This document shows positions 33,338-44,640 of a stretch of 64,000 nucleotides of DNA, piece by piece. The notes under the pieces are model-generated. The model did no database searches and was not told where the DNA came from. It worked only from the letters and a program-made list of their open reading frames with translations. Location: NCBI GenBank assembly GCA_917880885.1, contig OU862908.1:14495501-14559500 (forward strand), given 5' to 3'. Within the stretch, counting starts at the first letter, position 1, and every line of letters starts with the position of its first letter. A program made the position numbers and the translations under genes. Origin of the DNA: Limnephilus marmoratus (lineage: Eukaryota > Arthropoda > Insecta > Trichoptera > Limnephilidae).

Positions 33338-33489
33338 TGTGGCATGCCATGACGTTATAAGAACAGAGTGTACCTATTTCTAAATATAAATACGAGTCCG
33401 CCCGTGTATGGCATCGCCGTCTTTTGTTAAATAAATTAGTTTCGGTGTCTACCATATTACGCCGAGAGCCGCGCTACCGTAGTTCTACA
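33338..33489 (+). other. Possible solo LTR-like sequence
   Basis: It starts TGTGGCATGCC, has TATAAATACGAGTCCGCCCG, AATAAA-like TTAAATAAATTAG, and ends TTCTACA. The order TG...TATA...polyA signal...CA fits a short LTR. No convincing primer-binding site or target duplication is visible and no second LTR was found. Confidence 0.25.
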
Positions 33490-34817
33490 GGTGGCCTGCT
33501 GCTCGTTGCTTGTTGCTAGTTGCCCGTTGCTTCGCAGTAATTAACACTACCAGATACCACATACCAGATCGACCAGCTGCTAGCTTCTTCCACGGATACT
33601 TGGCTCTGCTTCTTTATACTGTACACTCTACTCTGCTACTGGATACTACCTTCCCGTCCTCTATTCTTCCACCATTAATAACGTCGGATAGAGCGATCAC
33701 GGCTCGGTTTTCTTTGAAATATCTTCATGGAATTCAAATTAGTCTTTGGTATTCGCGACTCGGAAATCATTTGTCAGATATCAAACATCGAATCAACGTG
33801 AGCTCAAGAGAAACTGGTCTAAACATAAGTACATATACCAACATTTCTCAGTAGCAGAAAATCTTCAGTACTATACTGGAAGCATTACGCGGAAATCATT
33901 TGACATTCTTCTTCATTCTTTTTCATCAACAATTTCATCCAGTCGTCTCGAGTCATGATTGATTATGGCATTATTTTGTTGCGAAATAAATGACCAAATG
34001 GCTGATTTGTAAGACGAGGATCATGACCAGTTTCCTGATGGGATCGTGACGAAAACTTTCTGAAGGAATAGCCCAATTTGGTTTAAACGTCTTCATTCTT
34101 TCTTATAAATTTTCATTTATATTTTTTAATGTACATACACCATTTCCACGACATGACGATCCTCCGACGTGTAATTCTTAAATGAAACTGAATTTTTGTT
34201 CCAAAATTAATATATTACCTAGTTTTAACCACGTTTATTGTAAAAAAACCGATACGTTTTTTGGGTCTCATCAGGATTTACTTAAAATTAATTACTACAA
34301 TAGACATAGACTTAAAAGTGTCGACGGAAAGGTGGGAGTGGGAAGGGAGAGGAGGATAGTAGGGCATAATTTACAAAGGGAACAAGTGTAATAATTGGTA
34401 ATTTAAAAATATTTTTTGATTGTTTAAAATATTTAAATTCATATTTACGCTCTTTCTAATTTCTAAGACTTCTATTTTGTCTAAGATTTCTAATATGTCT
34501 ACAGAATAAAATCACAATATATGTAGGTAGTAAGTCAATTCAATTATTAAAGACAAAAGTGTGATTCGTCTCCAAAGACATTTGAAATACTTCGTTTCCG
34601 TAGCGAAGTCGAAGAAACTATTATTGTTTAAACACCTCAAATGATCCTTTAACCATATTTCAAAGTTTCTCGAAGTTTCTTGTTTGAAGAAGTAAGTTTA
34701 GTTTTTCCACGTTCATTTTCCTCAAGGTGGGATCCTCATATTATTTTTAATTTTTCCAACAACGATTCTCAAATGCATATTTCTTAATTCAAATGAAAGA
34801 TATTAATTTTATATAAA
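33490..34817. other. Unassigned sequence
   Basis: Frames at 33510-33854 and 33746-33958 are not recognisable. Near 34262-34275 (minus) CCTGATGAGACCC resembles a hammerhead core strand, but no GAAAC strand follows. Confidence 0.3.
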
Positions 34818-35300
34818 ACTAGCTGGTTCCCGGCATGCGTCGCTATGCCATTTAATAAAGAAATTGTTTCTCCCTGAGTGTACTTTCCCATTCGTCCCGT
34901 TCCCCTTCCGCCTCTCCTTCTTCTCCTGCGTCCTCTTCCCCTCTCGCGTTCCCACTCCGTCACCTCCACCTTCCCAATCCCCACTCCACTCCCCCCTCTT
35001 TCCCCCGTCCCGCGAACCCCCCTCCCAAGTTCCCCTCCCCCCTCCCAGTTCCCCCTCCCCCCTCCCAGGTTCCCCACCCTCTCCCTCCCTCCCGCTTTCC
35101 ATACATTCAGTTTTCAAACCTCGCGTGCCACCAATAGCAATTTTTTATACAAATTTCATAATGCCAGAGCTCACCGGAAGTTTTATAAAAACCTTGTCCT
35201 GACAATAACGAACACACAAAAAAAAGAATTATCCAATTTGGGGCAGTCTTTCGAAAGTTATGCGCTTAGCAACACATTCAGCGATTCATTTTTATATTAT
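34818..35300 (+). repeat. Retroposon tail repeat, family B
   Basis: It begins ACTAGCTGGTTCCCGGCATG with the hairpin GGCAT-GCGTCGCT-ATGCC (34832-34849). TTGTTTCTCCCTGAGTGTAC follows, then about 200 bp of pyrimidine-rich sequence and GCCAGAGCTCACCGGAAG. The apparent ORFs (34784-35375) come from this C-rich tract and are not genes. It is related to 56865-56960 and 62766-63239. Confidence 0.65.
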
Positions 35301-36010
35301 AGATGTTTCCAAAAGAGAGACAAGAATTTTCTTTCCACCGCAATGGTCAGTCTCAAATGTATGTTTTTCAAATGAAAATAAATGTAGAACGATTGTGATG
35401 TTTTTCCAAAAACCTTTGCGTTTCATAAGCATGCCTTATTTTTATGGACTGTTCTCGGTCTGATACTTCGCTTTTTCCACCATACTGCTCTGTTAACGGC
35501 AGGAAAAACTAAATCTATGAATGAATCAAATGCCATTACAAATACTGCAGACTTTTTTTTTGCCGAACGTTTCCGTATTATAAAATGGTGACTTTATGCC
35601 CAAATTTGTTTTATTGAATTATTGGATCATTAAAGTGGGCTTTTTGTAAGCTTTAGCGACAACCGTGAGAAAGTATTATTGAGAAATCGCTAGCTCTAAA
35701 TAATCAGGAAATGCTGAGACTTACTCAGAGTTCAGAACACAAAAGGTGTTGACTCTACGAACGTGGACTGAGAATTAATAAATCTATTGACAATGAAAAC
35801 ACACGACTTGTAATGTTAAATCTTTATCTAGTCATTGCGTTGAACAAGGTTTCAGTGTCAGTAAATTGTTATTTCTTTAGTGGATAAAATTATTTCTTCG
35901 TGCAAATATTTAATTTGAATACCTACAGCTTTAGAAATCATTTGGTATCTATGTCTTGGGTATCATCTCATGATTTTTTTCATCAGTTTATTGAACAAAG
36001 TTCCCAACGA
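35301..36010. other. No recognisable feature
   Basis: AT-rich intronic sequence. Confidence 0.35.
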
Positions 36011-36016
36011 ACTCAC

Positions 36017-36340
36017 TACGAGGGTTATTCGGAAAGTAACCGCCGTGCGTCGTTTGTCTATAAATTAAAAAAAAAAACCTGCATAGATACAAATAATATT
36101 GAATTACTTGGATCTTAAACCTACAACTTTCCACTATTATTCAACGTAGTTTTCATTCAAATTCAAGCACTCGCTATACCGTTTCACCAATTTGAAAATT
36201 CCTTCTGTATAAAACTCGTCTGCCGTATCAACCTTTCACAGCATTTTAAAGATGGACATCGGATGGAGCCAGTTCAGGCTGTGCGGGGGATGGGTGACTT
36301 CTGTTCACTCGCATGAAGAAGTGGCTTGGCGTTCAGCACT
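36017..36340 (-). pseudogene. Decayed mariner transposase 3' end and TIR
   Basis: CGAGGGTTATTCGGAAAGTA at 36019 is a mariner-type terminal repeat preceded by TA. On the minus strand a frame ends D-E-F-Y-T-E-G-I-F-K-L-V-K-R-Y then C-L-N-L-N-E-N-Y-V-E-stop. That is the C-terminus of a mariner transposase, and P-E-L-A-P-S-D-V-H-L further upstream contains the third catalytic aspartate. An internal deletion and frameshifts separate the two, so it is dead. Confidence 0.85.
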
Positions 36341-37990
36341 CCGATGACGACGAAGATTTTTAAAATACTGTGACAGGCAGCGCAAACGTTCCTCCGCGGT
36401 CGAGTTTAAGAAAGAAGGAATTTGCATTTTTTCTAATTTATTTTTATAAAATACTTAAAAAATAGTTCCACTTATTTATTTTTGTTAAATAGACCTCATT
36501 ATGTATTGTATCCTCTATACTCATGGCTTGATATATTTGGCATATCGCTCGCCGTACATTCACAATGGAAATGCGTTATGGGGAAATAGGCCAAGCAAGC
36601 TATGAGAGAATAGCCACCACGAGGAAAATTAAAGTCACAATTAAACTTACCCCTGGTCGTAATACCCACGTTAGAGCATTTATTATTTCTTTTGGAAACT
36701 AATAGGTTTTTATTGAGTATCTTAGAATGCCTAGTATGGTTTATAAGGCACAATAAGGTAGGTATGTGTTCATGAAAACATGAAACATCAAACATCATCA
36801 TCTTCTTATCATGAAACCAGCGCAATGTGCAAGACACGAATCGTTAATTTAAATAACGCATTTATTAATATTATTTACTCATATATTTATTAAGGGCTTA
36901 TGTCCAATTTACAAGATAATGATACGAAATTAATTATAAGAGTAAAGTATGTTACATGAAAGCAAAAACAAAAATTTGGTATAAACATAAGGAAAAGAAG
37001 TCTAATCAATACTTAGCTAGAAGTCAAAATAATTTATACTAGAACCAAAAAAATTAAGGTCTTAACTTGAGTAGTTACATTCTGCACAATTAGTTGAGTG
37101 TTGCTTGCGGAAGAGCAGTTCATTATTTCTAAGTCTACGGGAAAGTTTATTAAAAGGGATGAGTTGTAGTAAAGTAGGTCGAATCAACAATACAATTAGG
37201 TAATAATTTTAAACAAACAATTTTTTTCCGAAGGTCTTCTGAAGGAGAGATGTTTAGAGTTATTTCAATTTCATCATTTGAGTAGTTGCCCCTTTCTAAA
37301 AGTAGCCTAAGAACCATAATAACCAATTCTACAAACTTTAGTACCTACGCTTAGATATTATATGCACAGATAATATGCAGTAGAAATGTCTTCCGCATAG
37401 ATTTGAATGGAAATCAATACCAGTGACTTAGTACCTTTTCGTTCACATCGATTTAGCACGCACATTTAGCGTTGTCTCTTTTACACTTCTCTGGCATCGT
37501 ATATCGCCATCCCATTTATCGAAATGAAAATTGAATAATGATGACGATAATATATGAAACACAGTTCTGAATTTGAAATTTAAGCAAACAATTGTCTGAT
37601 TTTTGGATCACGAAACCAACCCCATCGCATTTCTTGTGTTGTTTATTTTATGGCCTTGTAAAACTAGTGTTTTATTGTAACACAAGATATTTTAATTCTA
37701 TTTTTGAAAAAGACAATTAAACTAATTTTATCATAAAATGTTAAATTACAAGTACCTACCTACATGCTTTTTTTCGCTTGTCTGAATTATTATTCACACA
37801 GTCAGTTGTAATTTTAAAAATTACACTTAAATTCAATGAAAATTTGAGTTCATTGAACGTGAACATTTTCACACAGGAATAACGCACCCACTGACATAAA
37901 CTGAAATACTTATACTTCAAATATTTGATGAATTGTTCAAACTTTTTGAAACAACCCATCCTTAAATATTTATATTTTGAAATGTTTCTT
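36341..37990. other. No recognisable feature
   Basis: AT-rich intronic sequence. The 112-codon minus frame at 36499-36837 has no recognisable motif. Confidence 0.35.
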
Positions 37991-38750
37991 ATTTAAGGCG
38001 ATCCAATAGTTCAGGAAAAAATCGAAATCGGAATTCACGCCCTTTATGGGAGGAGTTTAAAAATACTTGAGAAAAAGCTTTTGGAAAGGTTGGAAAAGGT
38101 ATTTGAGAATTTTTTTTACAGGTTGATTTCGTAAAGGCCTGTAAAAAATATCAATTCAAAAATATAATATAAATAAAAAAAATATTAGTTTATTGTAAGA
38201 AAACGGAAATTTAAAATTAATTTCACGAAACTAAGCGACGCAGAGTCACGCGTGCATCTCCCGCTCCAACCGGGGCGTGACTGATACGAAATAGGTTGTG
38301 CCCAGTGCATGGTTCTTGTGCCCATGCCATAAGGGTCACTTCAAGAATCCAAATTCATAGAGTGCGGGCCGTATTGATTGATGTCAAAAATAACAACGAG
38401 AAAAAGCATATTTTATTTTATTTTGTGACGTTCGAGCGTAAATATCAATTTTTTTGCAATTATTATAAAATAAACTAAATTTGCCACATTATACAATAAA
38501 ACCAAATCCGAAAAGGGGTTTATAAATAGGAGACTTTGGACTTGAAAGTGTTTTTTATAGACCTTGTACTTTATTTTTTATAGGCTTATTAAAAGACTTA
38601 GAAAAAAAATGACCGACATTTTTAAGGGCCAAGGTGTGTTCTACACGAAGTATTTAATTGAAGCATCTATAATACTTCCAAGCCATCAAAATTTAAAAAC
38701 AATAACATATGATTTTGTATGATTTTGCATTATTTAGTATGGCTTCATAT
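37991..38750 (+). repeat. Repeat B, copy 2
   Basis: It matches 9651-10385 from CCAATAGTTCAGGAAAAAAT to TTTTGCATTATTTAGTATGG. Non-coding. Confidence 0.65.
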
Positions 38751-38839
38751 TAAAGAGAGTAGGTAGGTATTTCAAAACACAATTACTGACTAACATAAAC
38801 AAAGTTTTAATAATTGTTAGGTTAGTACCTACTACCCGA

Positions 38840-39345
38840 ATTAGACAGCCAAGGAATTCGTGGACGAAATAAAAAAGCTCTCATTTCCCAGAGACGTTCT
38901 GGGAAAAGAAAGAAACTGTTCGACCTCTTTCCCATCATTCGTTACGCCCATTTTTCTTGCCGCTGGAGATTTGTGAAAAACCTTTGACATTAGAAAAAAC
39001 TGCGAGCGACCGCTTCAGTCCATTATAAAACTTTAAATTAATTGTAATTCGAAGGCGTGTAATGAAATCAACACGATAAAAAGCTCCCGATGCAAATGAA
39101 GTTGGGCACACACAGACAGCACAGATACTCCCGGAGTTAGTGCCGCCTGATTATTGTTGATATATAATATTTGCCTTTAATTATGGATGATCCTTTTCAG
39201 AAGCGATGCCACAAGTGGGAGTGGGAGAATTCCCCTTTGTTTCCGAACGGGCTCGGTGTGAATAGGCGTAAATTATTGTAATGGGGGCGCGGGCGTTTAT
39301 TTGTTTTATGGTTTACATCGCGGAGGTTCTCAAACACGGACTAGT
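38840..39345. promoter_or_regulatory. Candidate intronic enhancer
   Basis: This is a non-repetitive stretch of balanced base composition. It contains an octamer ATGCAAAT (about 39090), homeodomain-type TTAATTG, TTTAATTAT and a forkhead-like TTATTTGTTTTATGG, all within 300 bp. It stands out from the surrounding repeats. The function is inferred only. Confidence 0.25.
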
Positions 39346-39756
39346 ATAAGCGTTCAAAAAGAAGAAAAAGGACAGATATGTAAATATGAATGTTAGAAGG
39401 AACGCGCTGATATTAAAAACAATAATATTAATTAACCCTATTTATTATTAATTTTTAAAACTTTATGAGTAAAATCTCAAATTATAATATTTAATTAAAT
39501 GAAGACAATATTAGCGAAACTCAATCGAAATCTGGAGACAGAAAAATCAGAAAAGATATTGATATTGATGTCGCGTATTACAAATAAAATGGATAAAAAT
39601 TTATCCAGACACTATCCAGATTGCATTTAGTTCGAGTTGAATCTTGTAATCATATATAAAGATAGCAGCCAATAATATGTGCGTTAAGTAAGTGAAGATA
39701 ATGTTGGTAGTTCTTAGTCGAAGTATGATACAGTTAAAAGTGACCGAATTAATATG

Positions 39757-39829
39757 GGCTCCGTAGCTTAATCGGTAGAGCTGTTTCCATGTAAGAAAAG
39801 GGTTCTGGGTTCGAGTCCCAGCGGAGCCA
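39757..39829 (+). tRNA. tRNA-Thr(TGT)-like gene in cassette, copy 1
   Basis: The cloverleaf is complete, 72 bases plus a discriminator A: acceptor GGCTCCG/CGGAGCC fully paired, D-stem GCTT/GAGC, T-arm CTGGG-TTCGAGT-CCCAG, variable loop 5. The anticodon loop CATGTAA gives TGT (Thr). The invariant T33 is A, and the first anticodon-stem pair (G27, A43) is mismatched. It may be transcribed, but is unlikely to be a normal decoding tRNA. Confidence 0.65.
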
Positions 39830-40170
39830 ATATCTTTTCTGATTTTTCTGTCTCCAGATTTCGATTGAGTTTCGCTAATATTGTCTTCATTTAATTAAAT
39901 ATTATAATTTGAGATTTTACTCATAAAGTTTAAAAAATTAATAATAAATATTCATCCTAGACTTGCAGAAAAAGTCAATAGATGTCGCGTATTACAAATA
40001 AAATGGATAAAAATTTATCCAGACACTATCTAGATTGCATTTAGTTCGAGTTGAATCTTGTAATCATATATAAAGATAGCAGCCAATAATATGTGCGTTA
40101 AGTAAGTGAAGATAATGTTGGTAGTTCTTAGTCGAAGTATGATACAGTTAAAAGTGACCGAATTAATATG

Positions 40171-40243
40171 GGCTCAGTAGCTTAATCGGTAGAGCTGTTT
40201 CCATGTAAGAAAAGGGTTCTGGGTTCGAGTCCCAGCGGAGCCA
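40171..40243 (+). tRNA. tRNA-Thr(TGT)-like gene in cassette, copy 2
   Basis: It is identical to copy 1 except that the acceptor begins GGCTCAG, which breaks one pair with CGGAGCC. It shares the same A33 and G27/A43 defects, so these predate the duplication. Confidence 0.6.
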
Positions 40244-40318
40244 ATATCTTTTCTGATTTTTCTGTCTCCAGATTTCGATTGAGTTTCGCTAATATTGTCT
40301 TCATTTAATTAAATAATT

Positions 40319-41394
40319 AACCCGTTTAAGGCTGTACACAACCTAAATAATTTTTGTTTGCTCAAAACTCACATTTTAATCTTTTCCGGCGAATTCGTAA
40401 CTATAATAATTTTTTTATTCCAACAGAACACTGGGGATGTAAGTTTTTTGTATTTAATATTAATAAAAACAATACCTTACTATTAATATATTTTACGTAC
40501 AACGATTTTCAAACTTTATAACCCGTTTTTCAACTATAAAGTTAGCTGTAAGCACCAGATTTTATTTTTTTAGACGATGAATTAATAACTCCGCGAGTGC
40601 GACATGGAGACACATTTTAAATATTTGTAACACGTTGTTCAGAATTAATTCAAATGAACGCGACGGAAAGGTCGAATCTCTAGGCCTGCTAGGGTGAATT
40701 CGACCGTACGTCCGTCCAATATGCTGTTCCGCGTGCGCATATTTATTTACACGCTTTCTTCACTTACGTCGCGTCGTCGTCGTTAAGATTCCCACATTAT
40801 TTGTCTTCTTCTTCTTTTCTTTGATAGGGCAAATTCGACAGTAGGTCCGTCCAATACACGGGCCGCGAGTCGCATTTTGTATACACGGCTTTTTTTTGTA
40901 ACGTCATTAAGGTTCTGAATATATTTTTGGGTATATTGTCGTCTCAGCTCATATAGATCTCATATAAATCGCTGTAACTTCCTTACTAACATAGTGATAA
41001 ATATGTTCTAAACGGTGTTAGAAAGGCAAAATACCACGCTTTATAATGAAATCTAAAAATTAACCAACAAAAAAACAAAATATTCACCATGACAAAATCA
41101 AAGTTTAGAATCGGAATTTAAAAAAAAATTGAAACTTATTTGGGAATTTTTTATTAATTATTATTTTGACATGGATCGACATAAAGTGAGGCGAAAATAA
41201 AGTTTATTTTACATTTGTCTAATGATTTTTTTTCGTTATCAGTAATATTAGTTAAGAAAAATGTAAGGTGATCTATTTTTAAAACTTTTGTATGTTTGCA
41301 CGCAAAATTTATATATTTCAAAAATTAAAATTTTAAAGTGTATTTCAACACCTTTCAAAAACAGTTTCTACCTGGTGTTTACCGTATGTTTACC
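40319..41394. other. No recognisable feature
   Basis: Intronic. Two similar segments, TTCGACCGTACGTCCGTCCA (about 40698) and TTCGACAGTAGGTCCGTCCA (about 40833), are a diverged direct duplication of roughly 135-bp spacing. Confidence 0.4.
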
Positions 41395-41508
41395 TGGTCA
41401 CCATGAAACAGGCTGCCGCCTAGTATAGCCTCTGCCATAGGTCACCTCAAGGGTTCATGGGGTGAGGTGTGTACGGATCTTGGCGGCGAATGTATGTGCC
41501 CACCAGTA
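41395..41508 (+). repeat. SINE, 5' half (split copy)
   Basis: CTGCCATAGGTCACCTCAAG, GGTTCATGGGGTGAGGTGTG and GATCTTGGCGGCGAATGTAT correspond to the 5' half of the SINE. The 3' half is at 42090-42366, about 580 bp away, with other repeats inserted between. Confidence 0.6.
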
Positions 41509-41512
41509 ATTT

Positions 41513-41710
41513 ATTTATTTATTAATTTTCAACGCCCTGATGGGCTTTTACATGACAAGTTTATAATACAGAGACAGTTTTTAAATAAAAAAAGATAAAC
41601 TATTAAAATATAACTTGACGACCTCCATAGTCCAGTGGCTAAGACTCTTGACTCACATTCCGGAGGTCGCGGGTTCGAACCCGGCATGCGCAAATAAATT
41701 TTATTTGATT
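41513..41710 (+). repeat. (TTTA)n LINE tail and tRNA-like SINE
   Basis: TTTATTTATTTATTAATTTT (41515) looks like a LINE tail on the minus strand. At 41619-41690 an A-box-like TAGTCCAGTGGCTAAGAC and a B-box GGTTCGAACCC identify a tRNA-derived unit followed by AT-rich sequence. Confidence 0.55.
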
Positions 41711-41854
41711 AATTTGTGTTATTTCACAATTAATTCATTTAAAATAATATATAGTATATTTGCGGCATGTTCCAGAGTGGAAGATACTATTAGTATCGCC
41801 CTGGTGTAAGACCACCATTCAGAATTGAAACGTTGCTTGAAAATGGCTTTAGCC

Positions 41855-42040
41855 GTGTTTAGTGACCAGATCTGAATAGCCAGGTACTTCCCAACCTTCC
41901 TCTTCCCCACCTCCTTCCCCTCCCCACTACCTTCAGCCTCACAACATACCCCAATTGGGGATGCCATAGTCTCACTGGCTCCAGACGGGAGCAGTTGAGA
42001 TTCTTGTGCGGTATTCACTGTAAAAAAAAAAAAAAAAATA
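41855..42040 (-). repeat. Repeat D, uninterrupted copy
   Basis: Minus-strand GTCTGGAGCCAGTGAGACTA, CCAATTGGGGTATGTTGTGA and a purine-rich stretch match the repeat split by hAT at 12.1-12.5 kb. On this strand it is preceded by a 16-17 T run and ACAG, resembling a splice acceptor. The 41719-42210 frame through it is not conserved. Confidence 0.55.
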
Positions 42041-42089
42041 ACTAGTAAACATCGTATGAAAGGTAGGTATACAAATAAATTAGTCATCC

Positions 42090-42366
42090 GGCAGGGCTGA
42101 TTGGGAGAGAATGGTTGAGGGAGTCCCTTTAACGTTTCCAGCTTTACTCTCTCGGAACATCGCCTTGCACCTGGGAGGGATGGATTCATACGTCTGTCAT
42201 ACCTGGTCACCCAGATTCCTACCCACCCCTAATACCCCTTTCCTTCCCAGAACTTCCTCTCCTTCCTTTCCTGAAAAGACCCTCCACAGACCATCCCCAA
42301 AGATGGCATTGGCCCCTTAGGGGAATTATTTTCCTCAGGGCCTCCTGTGTGGAGCTAATGTAAAAA
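42090..42366 (+). repeat. SINE, 3' half with hairpin tail
   Basis: From GGGAGAGAATGGTTGAGGGA through TCCTTCCCAGAACTTCCTCT to the hairpin GGCCCCTTAGGGGAATTATT/TTCCTCAGGGCC and AATGTAAAAAAA. It is continuous with 41395-41508 before insertion of other repeats. Confidence 0.65.
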
Positions 42367-42419
42367 AATGTGATTTAACGTATCTACTATATGTAAATGT
42401 CTTGACTATGTATTATATA

Positions 42420-42595
42420 AATGATTACCTAAATAAAATAAATTTAATGGTAGAATTAATTTAATTTATTAATTAATTTAATTTAATTTATCACCTAAAT
42501 AAAATAATTATTAATAAAATAAAATAATTATTAATTTAATTTATTACCTAAATAAAATAATTATTATTAATAATTATTAATAAAATAAATTATGT
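42420..42595. repeat. AT-rich CCTAAATAAAATAA tandem region
   Basis: Three to four irregular units containing ACCTAAATAAAATAATTATT with AATTTAATTTATT spacers. Confidence 0.7.
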
Positions 42596-42599
42596 GAAA

Positions 42600-43705
42600 A
42601 GTCGCGGGATATTATTTGCTGATAGTTTATGCAAAGAATTCATGAGAACAAAGACAATTTGTCTTTTTTTTTTAAACAGCAAGTTAAAGCACGTCATATC
42701 ATTGTTCAAAAGTAAGCTAGTGTTTACACAGGTACGTTTATGCATAGTATCTATCTATGAACGTTTTATCAACCGGAAAAACATTGAAGTAAAAAGTTTT
42801 CTCCAAATAGAAATAATCATTCCAGAAGTCTCGATTTCGAACATAAAACATGTGTTTATATCAGTGACGTCTGAGCACGTCCATTTTCGATCATAGATTG
42901 ATATAAATTTAATTTTATTCATCTCATCTTAAAAAATCTACCCCAATGCACAAAAAATCAAATCAACATCGACAACAAAGAAGCGAAGAACACATAATCA
43001 GAACGTCGAAACAAAATTCTATTAGAAAAGTACTATTAAAGATTCAATCATCCGCTAGGACAATTTCTGAAATAGATATAAATGAGACAATAAACGGTAC
43101 CATTATTTTACCTTACGAAAACGATTTGAAATTTTGAAATTTCGTGTGTGTAATTGTTTAGATTTTAGGAAGAAAAAGTATGTTTCGATGTTGTTGGAAA
43201 TAAAAATATGTCATGCACGTTTTCAACTCACTATTATAGAATAAAAAATATCTAAAATTTTGTTGCAACTCATTGGTGGAAATAGCACTGCGGTGGAGAA
43301 AATCAATAAATTGGTTTTTATAAACATCGACGTAGGGTATAGGTGTGTGATATAAAATCTGATTTTAGAAAAATCGTGTATGTAGGTACCTAATTTAATA
43401 TCTACATGGATATGTTTAAGTTATTTTTGTTGTAATATACATATTTTTCAAAACAATAGGAATCATCTGTAAAAATATATCTCTAACTCACACCATAATT
43501 GTCCTGTCGGATAAGTGTGTGATATTATTATTTAATTTGTACATAAAATTTATAAATAAAAAAAATTGTGTAAATTTTTTTCTAAATGGTTTTAAACTGA
43601 TGGTATTATTTATTTAAATAAAAGGCAAATAATTTTATTTACATTCGATATTTAATTTGATACACGTTCAAGAGTCGCTCACACAGTGAGTTGTTTGTTG
43701 AGTTA
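42600..43705. other. No recognisable feature
   Basis: AT-rich intronic sequence. Frames at 42594-42896 and 42946-43137 show no family. Confidence 0.35.
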
Positions 43706-43870
43706 GGGAACGTACCCAAACTACGTGACCAACTTTTTGCAATTTTTAACCCCCCCCCCCCCCCCCGGTGACCAAAATCCTAAGGAACCCGCCGCTCATT
43801 TGTATGGAGCGTGACCTTTTGAAGACCCCCCCCCCCCCCTAAAAGTGTCACGTAGTATGGGTACGTTCCC
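43706..43870. mobile_element. Poly-C MITE, copy 3
   Basis: GGGAACGTACCCAAACTACG ... GTAGTATGGGTACGTTCCC with C-runs of about 18 and 15. Same orientation as copy 1. Flanks are TTA and TAA. Confidence 0.8.
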
Positions 43871-43875
43871 TAACT

Positions 43876-44078
43876 GTTTATTTATTTTCTTTTTTTTTAA
43901 AGAAAGACAAACATTCCCGGGCTGTGAATAACCCAAAAATGTTTGAAAAGCTCCTACTACCACCACGATAAGCGGAAAATGGTGCTTGTGTCGTGGACTT
44001 AGCCAGCCGAGAGATCGAACACGCGACGCCCGGGTGGAAATCAAACGCGATGCCCACTCATCTACTAACCGGACTAAA
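43876..44078 (-). repeat. tRNA-derived SINE, copy 1
   Basis: Minus strand: AGTCCGGTTAGTAGATGAGT (A-box region), GTGTTCGATCTCTCGG (B-box region), a body with CGTGGTGGTAGTAGGAGCTT and CCCGGGAATGTTTGTCTTTC, then an A-rich end. The second copy is at 55160-55345. Confidence 0.7.
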
Positions 44079-44234
44079 AACGAGTGAAGCAGTTATTGAA
44101 GCCATGAGGAAAGATATTTTCTATTAATTTGTATAATTATGTAAAAATATTAATTTACAAGCAATAAATGGTTTTACCGTAATAATTGACAACGATTCCA
44201 TTAATTTGCATAATACTGTATCTGTAATGTTTTT

Positions 44235-44640
44235 TTTTAAATATAACATTAACTCCATACAGGAGGCCCTGAACAAAAAATCTTTCAGGGCCTATGTCAT
44301 CTTTGGGGATGCTGTGTGGAGGGTCTTTTTATGGAAAGGAAATTCATCACGATCCATCCTTTCCACTGTAGTGCGAGGCGATGGGTCGAGAGAGTCCGGC
44401 AGGAGAGATCAAAAGGTCTCCCTCAACCAGTCTCTCCTGATGTCCTGAAGCCCGCCACGCAGTTGGTGGGCAAACACATCCGCCGCCAAGACCTCACCCA
44501 ATGAAACCCCGTGAACCCCATTAGCTCAAGTTACCTGCTAAGTTACCAAATGAAGTGGACCACTTGGGGTGGCCTACGGTTTTGGTTACTTACATTTGGA
44601 CGAACCAGGCGGCCTTACCCATAACCACCTCCCAAATAAC
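44235..44640 (-). repeat. SINE sharing the LINE 3' tail (copy 3)
   Basis: This is the best-preserved minus-strand copy: 5' GGTGGTTATGGGTAAGGCCG, mid CTTGGCGGCGGATGTGTTTG, tail GACCCTCCACACAGCATCCC, hairpin GGCCCTGAA/TTCAGGGCC and TCCTGTATGGAGTTAATG. Confidence 0.7.

Larger units (their letters stand above)
39433..40318 (+). mobile_element. Tandem TIR/tRNA-like cassette array
   Basis: A 128-bp module at 39433-39560 is the inverted copy of 39826-39952 (TTTCGATTGAGTTTCGCTAA...). Between them are a body of about 195 bp and a tRNA-like gene. The body, tRNA-like gene and part of the module repeat at about 39980-40318. Related arrays are at 7073-7512 and about 57550-58240. No protein is encoded. 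Confidence 0.85.

Noticed and set aside
34784..35375. Several long overlapping ORFs on both strands
   Set aside because: They run through a C-rich repeat tract of tail family B. Residue composition (P/S/R or G/E) reflects base composition only.
41719..42210. 163-codon minus ORF
   Set aside because: It traverses repeat D, a T-run and a SINE junction. The sister repeat copy is not open.
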